A stretch of 8,944 nt of DNA from Boseongicola sp. SB0675_bin_26 (GTDB lineage Bacteria; Pseudomonadota; Alphaproteobacteria; Rhodobacterales; Rhodobacteraceae). Made by a program: the position numbers and the translations under genes. The notes under the pieces are model-generated. The model made no database searches, was not told the DNA's origin, and saw nothing but the letters and a program-made list of their open reading frames with translations. Numbering within the stretch: the first letter of the stretch is position 1; each line of letters opens with the position of its first letter. The stretch lies in contig VYCX01000092.1 in NCBI GenBank assembly GCA_009843725.1, forward strand, positions 1-8,944, written 5' to 3'. Below, in pieces: positions 1 through 6,228 of the stretch.

Positions 1-167
1 GGCACAGGCGAATTCAGGGCCATGTCGCCCGGCGCATGTATGATGGCGATCTCGCTGGAAGGTCGTGATCCGGCCACGGCGTCCGAATCCGGACTTTCAA
101 GGGGAACCTCGTCCATGCAGGCCGTAACGCCGCCAAGAGCGATCATTGCGATCAGACGGAAGGTCAT
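1..167 (-). CDS. Putative lipoprotein, 5' part only (runs off the left edge)
   Basis: The first 55 codons of a minus-strand gene are visible, starting at ATG 167 and continuing past base 1. The N-terminus is a short lipoprotein signal peptide: Met-Thr-Phe-Arg, then a hydrophobic run (residues 5-13), then a lipobox V14-T15-A16-C17. Cys17 would be lipidated, and Met rather than Asp at +2 does not suggest inner-membrane retention. The residues after it are acidic, with Pro and Ser, as in a flexible linker. No family is recognisable from so little. It lies 37 bases downstream of gatA on the same strand with no terminator hairpin between, so it is probably co-transcribed. The AGGAA next to the ATG is closer than usual, so the exact start is uncertain, but the lipobox supports this frame. 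A small lipoprotein gene after gatA fits my memory of Rhodobacterales genomes; that is recollection, not proof. Confidence 0.6.
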   Translation of the reverse strand, partial: MTFRLIAMIALGGVTACMDEVPLESPDSDAVAGSRPSSEIAIIHAPGDMALNSPV

Positions 168-204
168 TTCCTGTATGTGCCAATGCCTCTTCTGCAAAGA
201 TATT

Positions 205-1683
205 CTACCACCATTTCTCCGGCTTTGCCACAAAGCCGGCGCGGTTCTCGATCGCCAAGGCGAAATCCAGCAATTCGCCCTCCTCCCAAGGCTTGCCAAT
301 GAGCTGCAGGCCGAGGGGCAGGCCGTCCGGATCCAGGCCGGCCGGCACGGAAATGCCGGGCAGGCCTGCGAGATTGACCGTCACCGTGAACACGTCATTG
401 AGGTACATCTGCACAGGATCGTCGAACTTCTGGCCGAGCGGAAACGCGGCCGATGGAGTCGCGGGCGTGAGGATCGCGTCGACGCCGTCCGCGAACACGT
501 CCTCGAAGTCCTTCTTGATGAGCGCCCGAACCTTGCGCGCATGATTGTAGTATGCGTCGTAAAACCCGGCGGACAGCACATAGGTGCCTATCATGACCCG
601 TCGCTTGACCTCGTCTCCGAAACCCTCTGCCCGGGTCTTTTCGTACATTGCCGTAATGTCGTCGCCTTGGGCGAGTGTCGCCCGATGGCCGTAGCGCACG
701 CCGTCGTAACGTGCGAGATTCGACGACGCTTCCGCCGGGGCCACAACGTAATATGCGGGCAGTGCAACTTTCGTGTGCGGCAGCGAGATGTCCACCAGGA
801 TTGCGCCTGCATCCTCCAGCATGCTGCGGCCTGATGCCCATAGTTCGTCAATGGCTTCAGGCATGCCATCCATTCGGTACTCCTTCGGAATTCCGACGGT
901 CTTTCCCCTGATCTCTCCAGTCAGCATGCCCTCGAAATCCGGCACGGGAATGTCGGCACTGGTCGAGTCCTTGGGGTCATGGCCAGACATGGCCTCAAGC
1001 ATGATCGCGGCATCGCGAACCGATTTCGTCATCGGCCCCGCCTGATCAAGCGACGAAGCAAAGGCGATGATGCCCCATCGGCTGACCCGGCCATATGTCG
1101 GCTTCATGCCGGTGATCCCTGCAAAGGCCGCCGGCTGCCTGATGGAGCCGCCCGTATCGGTTCCGGTGGCGCCCAGACAGAGATCGGCGGCCACGGCCGC
1201 GGCGGACCCGCCGGACGACCCGCCGGGGGTCAGCGCGGTGTCGCCCGACTTCCACGGATTCACGGTGCTGCCGTAGACACTGGTTTCCGTCGAACTGCCC
1301 ATGGCGAACTCGTCCATGTTGAGCTTGCCAGTCATCACGGCTCCGGCCTCGAAGAGCCGAGACGTCACGGTCGACTCGTAGGCGGGCTTGAAGCCGGCCA
1401 GGATCCCGCTCGCCGCCTGGCTCGGCACGCCCTCGGTGCAGAACAGGTCCTTGATGCCCACCGGAATTCCGCACATGGCCGGTGTCTGGCCTTCCGCAAG
1501 GCGTGCGTCGGCCGCCCTTGCCTGTTCAAGCGCGAGATCTGGCGTCGGATGGACCACGGCATTCAGTGCTGCAGCCTCTTCCGCCGCCGCCAGGCACGCC
1601 TGGGTGAGATCCATGCTTGTGATCTCGCCGGCCTTGAGCCTGTCGCGCGCCTCGGAGATCGAAAGGGAATTGAGTCCGTCCAT
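205..1683 (-). CDS. gatA: Asp-tRNA(Asn)/Glu-tRNA(Gln) amidotransferase subunit A
   Basis: This is the 492-residue catalytic amidase subunit of the cytoplasmic GatCAB complex. It releases ammonia from glutamine, and GatB uses it to amidate misacylated Glu-tRNA(Gln) and Asp-tRNA(Asn). The amidase-signature triad is intact by pattern: Lys78 in GIPVGIKDL, Ser156 in the GGSSGGS loop (154-160), and nucleophile Ser180 in [14 protein letters not shown], with the usual 24-residue gap between the two serines. [12 protein letters not shown] and [11 protein letters not shown] (121-131) mark true GatA rather than a general amidase. Length is normal for the family (about 485-495). The ATG at 1683 lies three bases after the gatC stop, which indicates translational coupling. 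The C-terminus ([10 protein letters not shown]) matches Rhodobacterales GatA as I remember it. Its presence implies a genome that makes Gln-tRNA, Asn-tRNA or both by transamidation. No sign of damage. Confidence 0.97.
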   Translation of the reverse strand: MDGLNSLSISEARDRLKAGEITSMDLTQACLAAAEEAAALNAVVHPTPDLALEQARAADARLAEGQTPAMCGIPVGIKDLFCTEGVPSQAASGILAGFKPAYESTVTSRLFEAGAVMTGKLNMDEFAMGSSTETSVYGSTVNPWKSGDTALTPGGSSGGSAAAVAADLCLGATGTDTGGSIRQPAAFAGITGMKPTYGRVSRWGIIAFASSLDQAGPMTKSVRDAAIMLEAMSGHDPKDSTSADIPVPDFEGMLTGEIRGKTVGIPKEYRMDGMPEAIDELWASGRSMLEDAGAILVDISLPHTKVALPAYYVVAPAEASSNLARYDGVRYGHRATLAQGDDITAMYEKTRAEGFGDEVKRRVMIGTYVLSAGFYDAYYNHARKVRALIKKDFEDVFADGVDAILTPATPSAAFPLGQKFDDPVQMYLNDVFTVTVNLAGLPGISVPAGLDPDGLPLGLQLIGKPWEEGELLDFALAIENRAGFVAKPEKWW

Positions 1684-1686
1684 GCC

Positions 1687-1974
1687 CTACTCCACGACCT
1701 TCGGCACAACGAAGTAGCCCTCTCGCGCATCCGGAGCGTTTGCCAACACCTTTTTGGCAATGCCGCCGCCGGCGATCCTGTCGTCCCGGCGCTTCAGCCG
1801 CATCGGGGTGACACTGGTCATTGGTTCGACGTCACTTACGTCAACCTCGCGCAACTGCTCGATGAAGCCGAGGATCGCATTGAATTCGCTGGCAAGCGCC
1901 GGCAGATCCTCGTCATCGACCCTGATCCGGGCAAGGTTTGCAACACGCCGGGCGTCGTTGTGGTCAATTGACAT
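1687..1974 (-). CDS. gatC: Asp-tRNA(Asn)/Glu-tRNA(Gln) amidotransferase subunit C
   Basis: This 95-residue protein is the small GatC subunit, which wraps around the GatA-GatB interface and stabilises the complex. Diagnostic stretches are VANLARI (11-17), FNAILGFIEQL (31-41), the conserved VEPMTSVTPMRLKRRDD segment (49-65) and the tail APDAREGYFVVPKVVE (80-95). The frame stays open upstream to about 2367, but that extension is Arg/Pro-rich and unlike any GatC. The ATG at 1974 gives the family's usual N-terminus (MSID..DARRVANLARI) and length (about 95-100). The Shine-Dalgarno is weak (GAGAA about nine bases upstream). It is the first gene of the gatC-gatA-lipoprotein unit, with a TAG stop three bases before gatA. 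Confidence 0.95.
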   Translation of the reverse strand: MSIDHNDARRVANLARIRVDDEDLPALASEFNAILGFIEQLREVDVSDVEPMTSVTPMRLKRRDDRIAGGGIAKKVLANAPDAREGYFVVPKVVE

Positions 1975-2003
1975 GGGCAAATTCTCGATCGGTTCCGCCC
2001 GTC

Positions 2004-2032
2004 CCTGTAGCGTGACCTGCCGACAATTCCAA
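2004..2032 (-). promoter_or_regulatory. Candidate sigma70-type promoter for gatC-gatA
   Basis: On the minus strand, TTGGAA (2027-2032) and TACAGG (2004-2009) are separated by exactly 17 bases, about 30 bases upstream of the gatC ATG. Both hexamers are imperfect matches to TTGACA and TATAAT (4/6 and 3/6). Position and spacing suit a short 5' leader. A chance match is quite possible. Confidence 0.3.
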
Positions 2033-2171
2033 GGCTTGAAGGACGCTGAATGGCAAGCCCGTGACGCGGTCGCGACATGTCCTTCGGAAACCCCGGCACG
2101 CCGTCGCGGCAACGAACCTGCCTTGGCCGACGGAACGCCGCAATGATCCGATTTCCTTTCGCCAACCGATG

Positions 2172-2378
2172 TCAGGACGGAAGCTCGGCGGCTGCCCTGC
2201 TCCAGCACGAGGCTCGACCGAGCCGTACGGACCCGAGGACTGCGAGGCGGAGGGCGGGTCCGGAGTTCCACGCAGGCGGCAGCATCCACACGTGATGGCC
2301 GCACCGGCCGGATGCGTCGCCTGTCTGTCCGTTGCATGTCATTGCTGTCCGCACTCCAGAAATGCATCCATAAGACAT
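2172..2378 (-). CDS. Possible small hypothetical protein (68 aa)
   Basis: This minus-strand ORF starts at ATG 2378 with a good Shine-Dalgarno, AAAGGA at 2383-2388, four bases upstream. A GATAAT, one mismatch from TATAAT, lies just before it at about 2392-2397, but no matching -35 was found. The predicted product has five Cys and a His-His pair, no predicted membrane segment and no family I recognise. The codon pattern is not clearly that of its neighbours. It is listed because it is the only frame in the gatC-amidase spacer with translation signals. It is more likely non-coding than coding. Confidence 0.15.
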   Translation of the reverse strand: MSYGCISGVRTAMTCNGQTGDASGRCGHHVWMLPPAWNSGPALRLAVLGSVRLGRASCWSRAAAELPS

Positions 2379-2764
2379 TGATTCCTTTAAGATTATCTCC
2401 AATCCGGTGAAATCCGCTTCCGTCGTCCGCCGTTCCGCAACCACATAGTCACCGAATCGTTTCCATCCCGGGACACGGCGGTTCCCCGCATGTACTGCTC
2501 GGTTCGTGCGACTGCCGCAAGCGCTCGAATCCGTTTGATCGAGCGATGAATGCACTCTGGCCGCCTTCGGGTCCGACATTCGCGTGCGTCGCTGTTCATC
2601 CGGGCAGGAATCAATCCGACTTCAGCGTCTGCCGACGCGTCATTCATCGACCCTTCCGGAGGCCAGTGACCGAGCATGTCGGGAAGCGCCCCGGAGCGCC
2701 ATTTGCGCTGAACCGGGTTCGACCTGGAGACAGCATAGGCGTCCAGCGCCGGCACTTCCGGAGA

Positions 2765-4183
2765 TCACTTCGGATGCTGGCCGACGCCGTCGGCCTTCCG
2801 CCCGTTTCCAAGCGCCTCGAAGTGCTCCGCGACCGACAGCAGGTGACAGTCGGCACCGTGCGGCATCACCAGTTGCACGCCGACCGGAATCCCGGCCCAA
2901 GTCGTGCCGAAGGGCACGGAAATGGCCGGGTGCCGGCTGAGATTGAACGGAAACGTGAAGGGTGTCCAGTCGGTCCAGTGCCGTTCCCGCGAGGGATCAT
3001 AGAGGTCCGAGCCGAGATCGGGCGGGGGTGTCGCAACGGTCGGGGTGAGAACGAGGTCGAAGCGATCGAAGAGCTGGTTTATCGCCGAGCATACGCGCCA
3101 GCGTGCCTGCTCGGCCGCCACGAAGTCGGCGCCGAGAAGGTCCTTGCCAAGCTCCATCTCGCTTCGAAGCCCCGGGTCGACAAGGTCGAGCCGGTCATCC
3201 GGTATCGTCCGTGCAAGATAGGCTGCGCCGGCGCGCCACAAGGTCAGGAGGCTGGAGCGGGCTTCCGCGAGAAACGCGCTGTCGACATGCTCGACGATGG
3301 CACCGGCCGTCACCGCGGCGTCTGTGGCGTCGCCGATGACCGAGAGCACGTCGGGCTCGACCGGTCTCGGGCCGGGCGAATCCGAGACAAAGGCGATGCG
3401 CAACCCCTCCAGCGAGCGCAGGTCGCCGCTCCGCCCGGGCCGGGAAAGAGACCACGGGTCCCGCCTGTCGGGAACGGCCACGGCCTCGAAAAGCATCCTG
3501 GCGTCCGCCACGGTGCGCGCCATGGGTCCGACGTTTGACAGCGTGCCCATCGGGCTGGCCGGCAGGTTCGGAATCGCGCCGAAGGTTGCCTTGAAGCCGA
3601 CCGTGCCGGTGAAGCTTGCCGGAATCCGCACCGAACCGCCGGCGTCCGTTCCCAGGGCCAGCGGGCCCATGAAGTCCGCCAGGCCGGCCGCCGCGCCGGA
3701 GCTGCTGCCGCCGGGGGTCTTGCCTGGAACGACCGGGTTGAGCGTGACGCCGTTGAGCGGGCAGTCGCCAGTGCCCTTCCAGCCGAATTCGGCCATCGTG
3801 GTCTTGCCGGTCAGCACGGCGCCGCCTTCCCTGAGGCGCGCGACGGAAGGCGAATCAAGCTCCCACGGGCCTTGGGGATCGACCGTCCGCGAGCCGCGCA
3901 GCGTCGGCCAGCCCCTGGCCAGGATCATGTCCTTCACTGTCACCGGGATGCCGTCGAGCCTCCCGCGCGGGGCGTTGTCCCTCCACCTCTTCGCGGACGA
4001 CCTCGCAGCGTCCATTGCGGCATCGCGGTCCACGAAGACGAAGGCGTTAAGCTCCTGGCCGAGGCGGTCGATGCGATCCAGCACCGCCTCGGCGACATCG
4101 ACCGGGGAGACGGTCCCGATTCGGTACATCGCGTGCAGCTCGGTGGCCGTGGCACGGCACAGGGTGGGAATTTCCGTTGTCAT
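2765..4183 (-). CDS. Amidase-signature family hydrolase (stand-alone amidase, substrate unknown)
   Basis: This 472-residue enzyme belongs to the amidase-signature family, Ser-cisSer-Lys hydrolases that cleave C-N amide bonds and release ammonia or an amine. Lys84 (GIPVTVKDM), Ser160 in GGSSSG (158-163) and Ser184 in GTDAGGSVRIPAS are all present, with the usual 24-residue serine gap. It is not GatA: it has GTDAGGSVRIPA instead of [18 protein letters not shown] instead of GGSSGG, and no GatB/GatC genes beside it. At 472 residues it also lacks the C-terminal extension of full-length allophanate hydrolase (about 600 residues), so that assignment is not favoured. There is no signal peptide, so it should be cytoplasmic. 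ATG 4183 has GAAAGG seven bases upstream. It is divergent from the DUF1989-ABC transporter operon across 112 bases and probably acts on the imported compound or a breakdown intermediate. The exact substrate is unknown. Confidence 0.9.
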   Translation of the reverse strand: MTTEIPTLCRATATELHAMYRIGTVSPVDVAEAVLDRIDRLGQELNAFVFVDRDAAMDAARSSAKRWRDNAPRGRLDGIPVTVKDMILARGWPTLRGSRTVDPQGPWELDSPSVARLREGGAVLTGKTTMAEFGWKGTGDCPLNGVTLNPVVPGKTPGGSSSGAAAGLADFMGPLALGTDAGGSVRIPASFTGTVGFKATFGAIPNLPASPMGTLSNVGPMARTVADARMLFEAVAVPDRRDPWSLSRPGRSGDLRSLEGLRIAFVSDSPGPRPVEPDVLSVIGDATDAAVTAGAIVEHVDSAFLAEARSSLLTLWRAGAAYLARTIPDDRLDLVDPGLRSEMELGKDLLGADFVAAEQARWRVCSAINQLFDRFDLVLTPTVATPPPDLGSDLYDPSRERHWTDWTPFTFPFNLSRHPAISVPFGTTWAGIPVGVQLVMPHGADCHLLSVAEHFEALGNGRKADGVGQHPK

Positions 4184-4230
4184 TTCAGGGCCTTTCGAAG
4201 TTTTCGCCGAATCGGTAAATTTAGCACTTG

Positions 4231-4245
4231 ATTAGGTAATCTAAT
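4231..4245. promoter_or_regulatory. 15-base palindrome, candidate operator
   Basis: ATTAG-GTAAT-CTAAT has perfect 5-base inverted arms around a 5-base centre. It overlaps the candidate promoter elements for both divergent genes, which is where a shared repressor or activator site would be expected. Size and symmetry suit a dimeric helix-turn-helix regulator, for instance of the GntR type common beside such catabolic loci. No regulator gene is in the window, so the binding protein is unknown. Confidence 0.4.
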
Positions 4246-4281
4246 TATGTAATAGAGTCCAGATAAATGCATGGCGACAGA

Positions 4282-4287
4282 AAGGAG
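4282..4287 (+). promoter_or_regulatory. Ribosome binding site of the DUF1989 gene
   Basis: AAGGAG lies eight bases before ATG 4296, a near-ideal Shine-Dalgarno. It fixes the start of the first gene of the plus-strand operon. Confidence 0.75.
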
Positions 4288-4295
4288 ACCTGCCA

Positions 4296-5039
4296 ATGAA
4301 CCTGGTTTTTTCGCATGATATCGGCCCGCGCGAGGGCTGGAGCGGAGTCATCCGCAAGGGCCAGCGCGTGAAGATCACCGACGTCGAAGGCGGCACGATT
4401 TCAGACATCGTGACCTTCAACCTGGAAAACCTGAACGAGCGATTCGACCAGGGGCGCACAAAGGCGAACCAGGGTCGCATCAAGATCTCGACAGGCAACA
4501 TTCTCTACTCGAAATACAACACGGCCTTCATGACCATCGTCGAGGACACGACCGGCGGCTGCCATGACCTGGACTACGGCATGTGCAACTCGTGGGTCTT
4601 CTCGTCCGGGAAGTACAAGGGCTGGGCCGGCATGGAGAAGTACGCCGGGCTGGAGCCGCCGACCCGCGGATGCTGGGAGATCCTGACCGAGTGCCTCGAG
4701 GACTGGAGCATCCAGCCGGAGGACATCCCGAGCCCCTTCAACGCCTTCCAGGACGACTTCTACAACCTGGAGGAGGGCCTGATGGGCATGCAGCAGCCGC
4801 GCAACAAGGCCGGCGACTACGTCGTGCTGCAGGCCGAGATCGACCTTCTCTACGCCATGACGTCCTGCCCGTGCGCGTCGCGTCCCAACCGGGTCGAGAT
4901 TCTCCAGGAGGCGGCGGGGACCTACGACGAATGGCACAAGGCCGTCGCGCGCAACGACGATCCGGCCAACACGTTGCCGCCGATGCCGGCGCCGCCGCGC
5001 GCGTTCCGTCCGGACGGCCCGAAGCGTCTCGCGGCCTAG
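4296..5039 (+). CDS. DUF1989 family protein (urea carboxylase-associated / carboxyguanidine deiminase-like)
   Basis: This 247-residue protein has the layout of the DUF1989 family. It starts with an N-terminal beta-rich part with GQRVKITDVEGGTISDIVTF (22-41). A Cys/His segment follows, GGCHDLDYGMCNSW (87-100), with His90 and Cys97. Further on are NAFQDDFYN (149-157), then AGDYVVLQAEIDLL (172-185) and SCPCASRPN (190-198) with Cys191 and Cys193. Members include the urea-carboxylase-associated proteins and, as I recall, the two subunits of carboxyguanidine deiminase in guanidine breakdown; the conserved Cys/His residues are thought to bind metal. Here a single DUF1989 gene occurs without a second copy and without a carboxylase in the window, so deiminase activity on carboxyguanidine cannot be assumed. 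It has no signal peptide and is probably cytoplasmic. It is the first gene of the operon, 17 bases before the DUF2848 gene. Family assignment is firm; function is open. Confidence 0.85.
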   Translation: MNLVFSHDIGPREGWSGVIRKGQRVKITDVEGGTISDIVTFNLENLNERFDQGRTKANQGRIKISTGNILYSKYNTAFMTIVEDTTGGCHDLDYGMCNSWVFSSGKYKGWAGMEKYAGLEPPTRGCWEILTECLEDWSIQPEDIPSPFNAFQDDFYNLEEGLMGMQQPRNKAGDYVVLQAEIDLLYAMTSCPCASRPNRVEILQEAAGTYDEWHKAVARNDDPANTLPPMPAPPRAFRPDGPKRLAA

Positions 5040-5056
5040 CGCCCAGGGGAGTGGCG

Positions 5057-5794
5057 ATGTCCGGCCTGTCCAGCACCGCAAGCAACGGGAACCCCTTGGT
5101 GACCGGCAACGCGCCGATCGAGGCGATGTCCTTGAATCGCGTCCTGCCTGCGCCCGAGAGCGTCTCCCGCGTCCTGGTCGCGGGCTGGGCGGGACGCGAC
5201 CCGCTTGCCGTTGCCGAGCATGTCAGGGAACTGGCCGGGCTGGGCGTCGCCCCTCCGTCGGAGACGCCCCTGTTCTACGAGGTGTCCAGCGACCGGATCT
5301 CCGGCCGGGCCGAGATCCAGGATGTCGGCGCCGCGGGCGGCGGCGAGGTCGAATGCGTTCTCTGGCGCGTCGGCGATGCCCTTTATCTGGGCCTCGGGTC
5401 CGATCACACCGACCGCGAGCTGGAGGCGACCTCCGTCGCGAAGTCCAAGCAGGCCTGCGACAAGCCGGTCTCCGACCGCGTCATCCGGTATTCGGACCTT
5501 GATTGCCCGACGGACGACCTGCGGATGTCCTGCAGGATCAGGGAAGGCGGCGAATGGGCCCTGTACCAGGACGGGCCGCTTTCGGAACTCCTGGCGCCGC
5601 TGGACCTGCTCGGGCTGGCCCAGGCGCGGGGCGTCCTTGCCGAGCGCGAGGACGTCGCCCTCTTCTGCGGCACCCTGCCCGCGATCGGCGCCGTCCGGCC
5701 GGCGAGCGGGTACCGCATGGCCCTGCACCATCCGGACGGGCGGGAGCTGGTTTCCCTGAACTACAGCGTCAGGCGCCTCAGGGCGATGGCGTGA
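5057..5794 (+). CDS. DUF2848 family protein
   Basis: This 245-residue protein matches what I remember of DUF2848. The hallmarks are LVAGWAGRDPLAVAEHVREL (40-59), GVAPPSETPLFYEVS (63-77), the near-invariant GLGSDHTDRELE (112-123) with Asp116, His117 and Asp119, and VAKSKQACDKPVSD (127-140). A YQDGPLSELLAPLDLL segment (170-185) follows. The family has no established reaction that I know of. I recall a suggested relation to the fumarylacetoacetate-hydrolase fold, and the GSDHTDR..E cluster looks like a catalytic or metal-binding site; that part is inference. ATG 5057 is set by GGGGAG at 5046-5051, five bases upstream. Internal ATG 5128 is possible but has no better site. It sits between the DUF1989 gene (17-base gap) and the cupin gene (20-base gap), so the three probably work in one pathway. 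No signal peptide is seen. Confidence 0.82.
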   Translation: MSGLSSTASNGNPLVTGNAPIEAMSLNRVLPAPESVSRVLVAGWAGRDPLAVAEHVRELAGLGVAPPSETPLFYEVSSDRISGRAEIQDVGAAGGGEVECVLWRVGDALYLGLGSDHTDRELEATSVAKSKQACDKPVSDRVIRYSDLDCPTDDLRMSCRIREGGEWALYQDGPLSELLAPLDLLGLAQARGVLAEREDVALFCGTLPAIGAVRPASGYRMALHHPDGRELVSLNYSVRRLRAMA

Positions 5795-5814
5795 AGACCG
5801 GAGCGCATGACGAC

Positions 5815-6228
5815 ATGAACAAGGAACATCTGGAATTCTTCGCGGTCGACATGGACGCCGGATGGCATACGCCGGCGGGCTATCCGGCCGGCATCCAGCA
5901 GAAGATCCTCGCCGGCGCGCTCGACGAGGACAGCAGGTCCGGATCGCGCACGCGCCTTCTGCGCTTCGCGCCGGGCGCCCGCACGACGCAGCCGTTCGTG
6001 CACGAGTACTGGGAGGAGGTCTTCCTTCTCTCCGGCGACCTGACGGTCGGCGCGGAAGGCGAGGAGGCCAGGTTCGCCGGGCCGACCTATGCCTGCCGCC
6101 CGCCCGGCGCCTTCCACGGACCGTTCAGGTCCGAGGAAGGCTGCATGCTCATCGAGTTTCACCAGTTCGCCCGCCAGACAACGCGAGAGGGCGAAAGACA
6201 ACCAGACAATGGAGGAGAAAATGACTGA
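5815..6228 (+). CDS. Single-domain cupin protein (ChrR-type cupin fold)
   Basis: This 137-residue protein is essentially one cupin barrel. The first cupin motif is PFVHEYWEEVFLLSGDL (60-76) with His63 and Glu67/Glu68; the second is RPPGAFHGPF (95-104) with His101, followed by EEGCMLIEFHQF (108-119), as in ChrR-type cupins. The usual HxH pair is F61-V-H63, so one common metal ligand is Phe; Fe, Zn or Mn binding by the remaining residues is still plausible. Such small cupins serve as isomerases, dioxygenases, hydrolases or ligand sensors, and the sequence does not say which. ATG 5815 is chosen because homology-like sequence begins there; GGAG at 5800-5803 is rather distant (11 bases). GTG 5791, overlapping the previous stop as GTGA, would add eight residues and is a real alternative. 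The stop overlaps the next gene by eight bases, so expression is probably coupled. Confidence 0.8.
   Translation: MNKEHLEFFAVDMDAGWHTPAGYPAGIQQKILAGALDEDSRSGSRTRLLRFAPGARTTQPFVHEYWEEVFLLSGDLTVGAEGEEARFAGPTYACRPPGAFHGPFRSEEGCMLIEFHQFARQTTREGERQPDNGGEND
6211..6217 (+). promoter_or_regulatory. Ribosome binding site of the substrate-binding protein gene
   Basis: GGAGGAG lies inside the 3' end of the cupin gene, just before ATG 6221. It decides the start: the in-frame ATG at 6209 lies just upstream of this site and cannot use it. Confidence 0.7.

Larger units (their letters stand above)
1975..2764. other. Long gene-poor spacer between gatC and the amidase
   Basis: No convincing gene lies in these roughly 790 bases. 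The open frames on both strands translate into Arg-, Pro-, Ser- and Cys-rich sequence without domains, as GC-rich non-coding DNA does. No tRNA cloverleaf, transposase fragment or inverted-repeat pair was seen. An AT-rich patch lies near 2371-2400. The stretch is unusually long for a bacterial intergenic region. It divides a conserved translation operon from an accessory-looking catabolic locus, so it may hold decayed genes or an insertion junction. Confidence 0.55.
4184..4295. promoter_or_regulatory. Divergent control region for the amidase and the DUF1989-ABC operon
   Basis: This 112-base spacer between two divergent starts is clearly more AT-rich in its middle (about 4215-4257) than the GC-rich genes around it, as promoters usually are. 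Leftward, TGCTAAATT (extended -10 type, revcomp near 4218-4226) may drive the amidase, though its -35 is poor. Rightward, TTGATT (4228-4233) with TAATAG (4250-4255), spacer 16, is a modest match. A palindrome at 4231-4245 overlaps both candidates. Individual hexamers are uncertain; the role of the region as a whole is well supported by gene orientation. Confidence 0.6.

Noticed and set aside
22..834. Long plus-strand open frame opposite gatA (270 codons).
   Set aside because: It is antisense to an intact gatA, rich in Arg and His, and has no domain; a shadow of the GC-rich coding strand.
2390..2398. AGATTATCT resembling one half of the 4231-4245 palindrome (AGATTACCT on the minus strand).
   Set aside because: It is a nine-base near match in an AT-rich patch without the second arm; most likely chance.
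2695..2709. Hairpin AGCGC-CATTT-GCGCT about 55 bases past the amidase stop, considered as a Rho-independent terminator.
   Set aside because: The stem is only five pairs and no T-run follows on the minus strand, so it does not meet the usual pattern.
2713..2728. GGTTCGACC resembling a tRNA T-arm.
   Set aside because: The flanking bases do not form the T-stem (CCGGG would need CCCGG) and no acceptor, D or anticodon arm is found around it.
2546..3538. Plus-strand open frame of 330 codons over the spacer and the amidase 3' half.
   Set aside because: It is antisense to the amidase for most of its length, with no recognisable domain and no good ribosome binding site; treated as a shadow.
2765..4183. 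Annotating the second amidase as a duplicate gatA because gatC-gatA lie nearby on the same strand.
   Set aside because: Its signature motifs differ from GatA (GTDAGGSVRIPA against [18 protein letters not shown] against GGSSGG) and it is divergent from a catabolic operon, which points to a different substrate.
2765..4183. Calling this amidase allophanate hydrolase because of the DUF1989 neighbour.
   Set aside because: At 472 residues it lacks the C-terminal extension of full-length allophanate hydrolase, and no carboxylase is in view.
4583..5056. In-frame upstream extension of the DUF2848 gene.
   Set aside because: It overlaps the DUF1989 gene out of frame, its sequence is Arg/Gly-rich without family similarity, and a good ribosome binding site marks ATG 5057.
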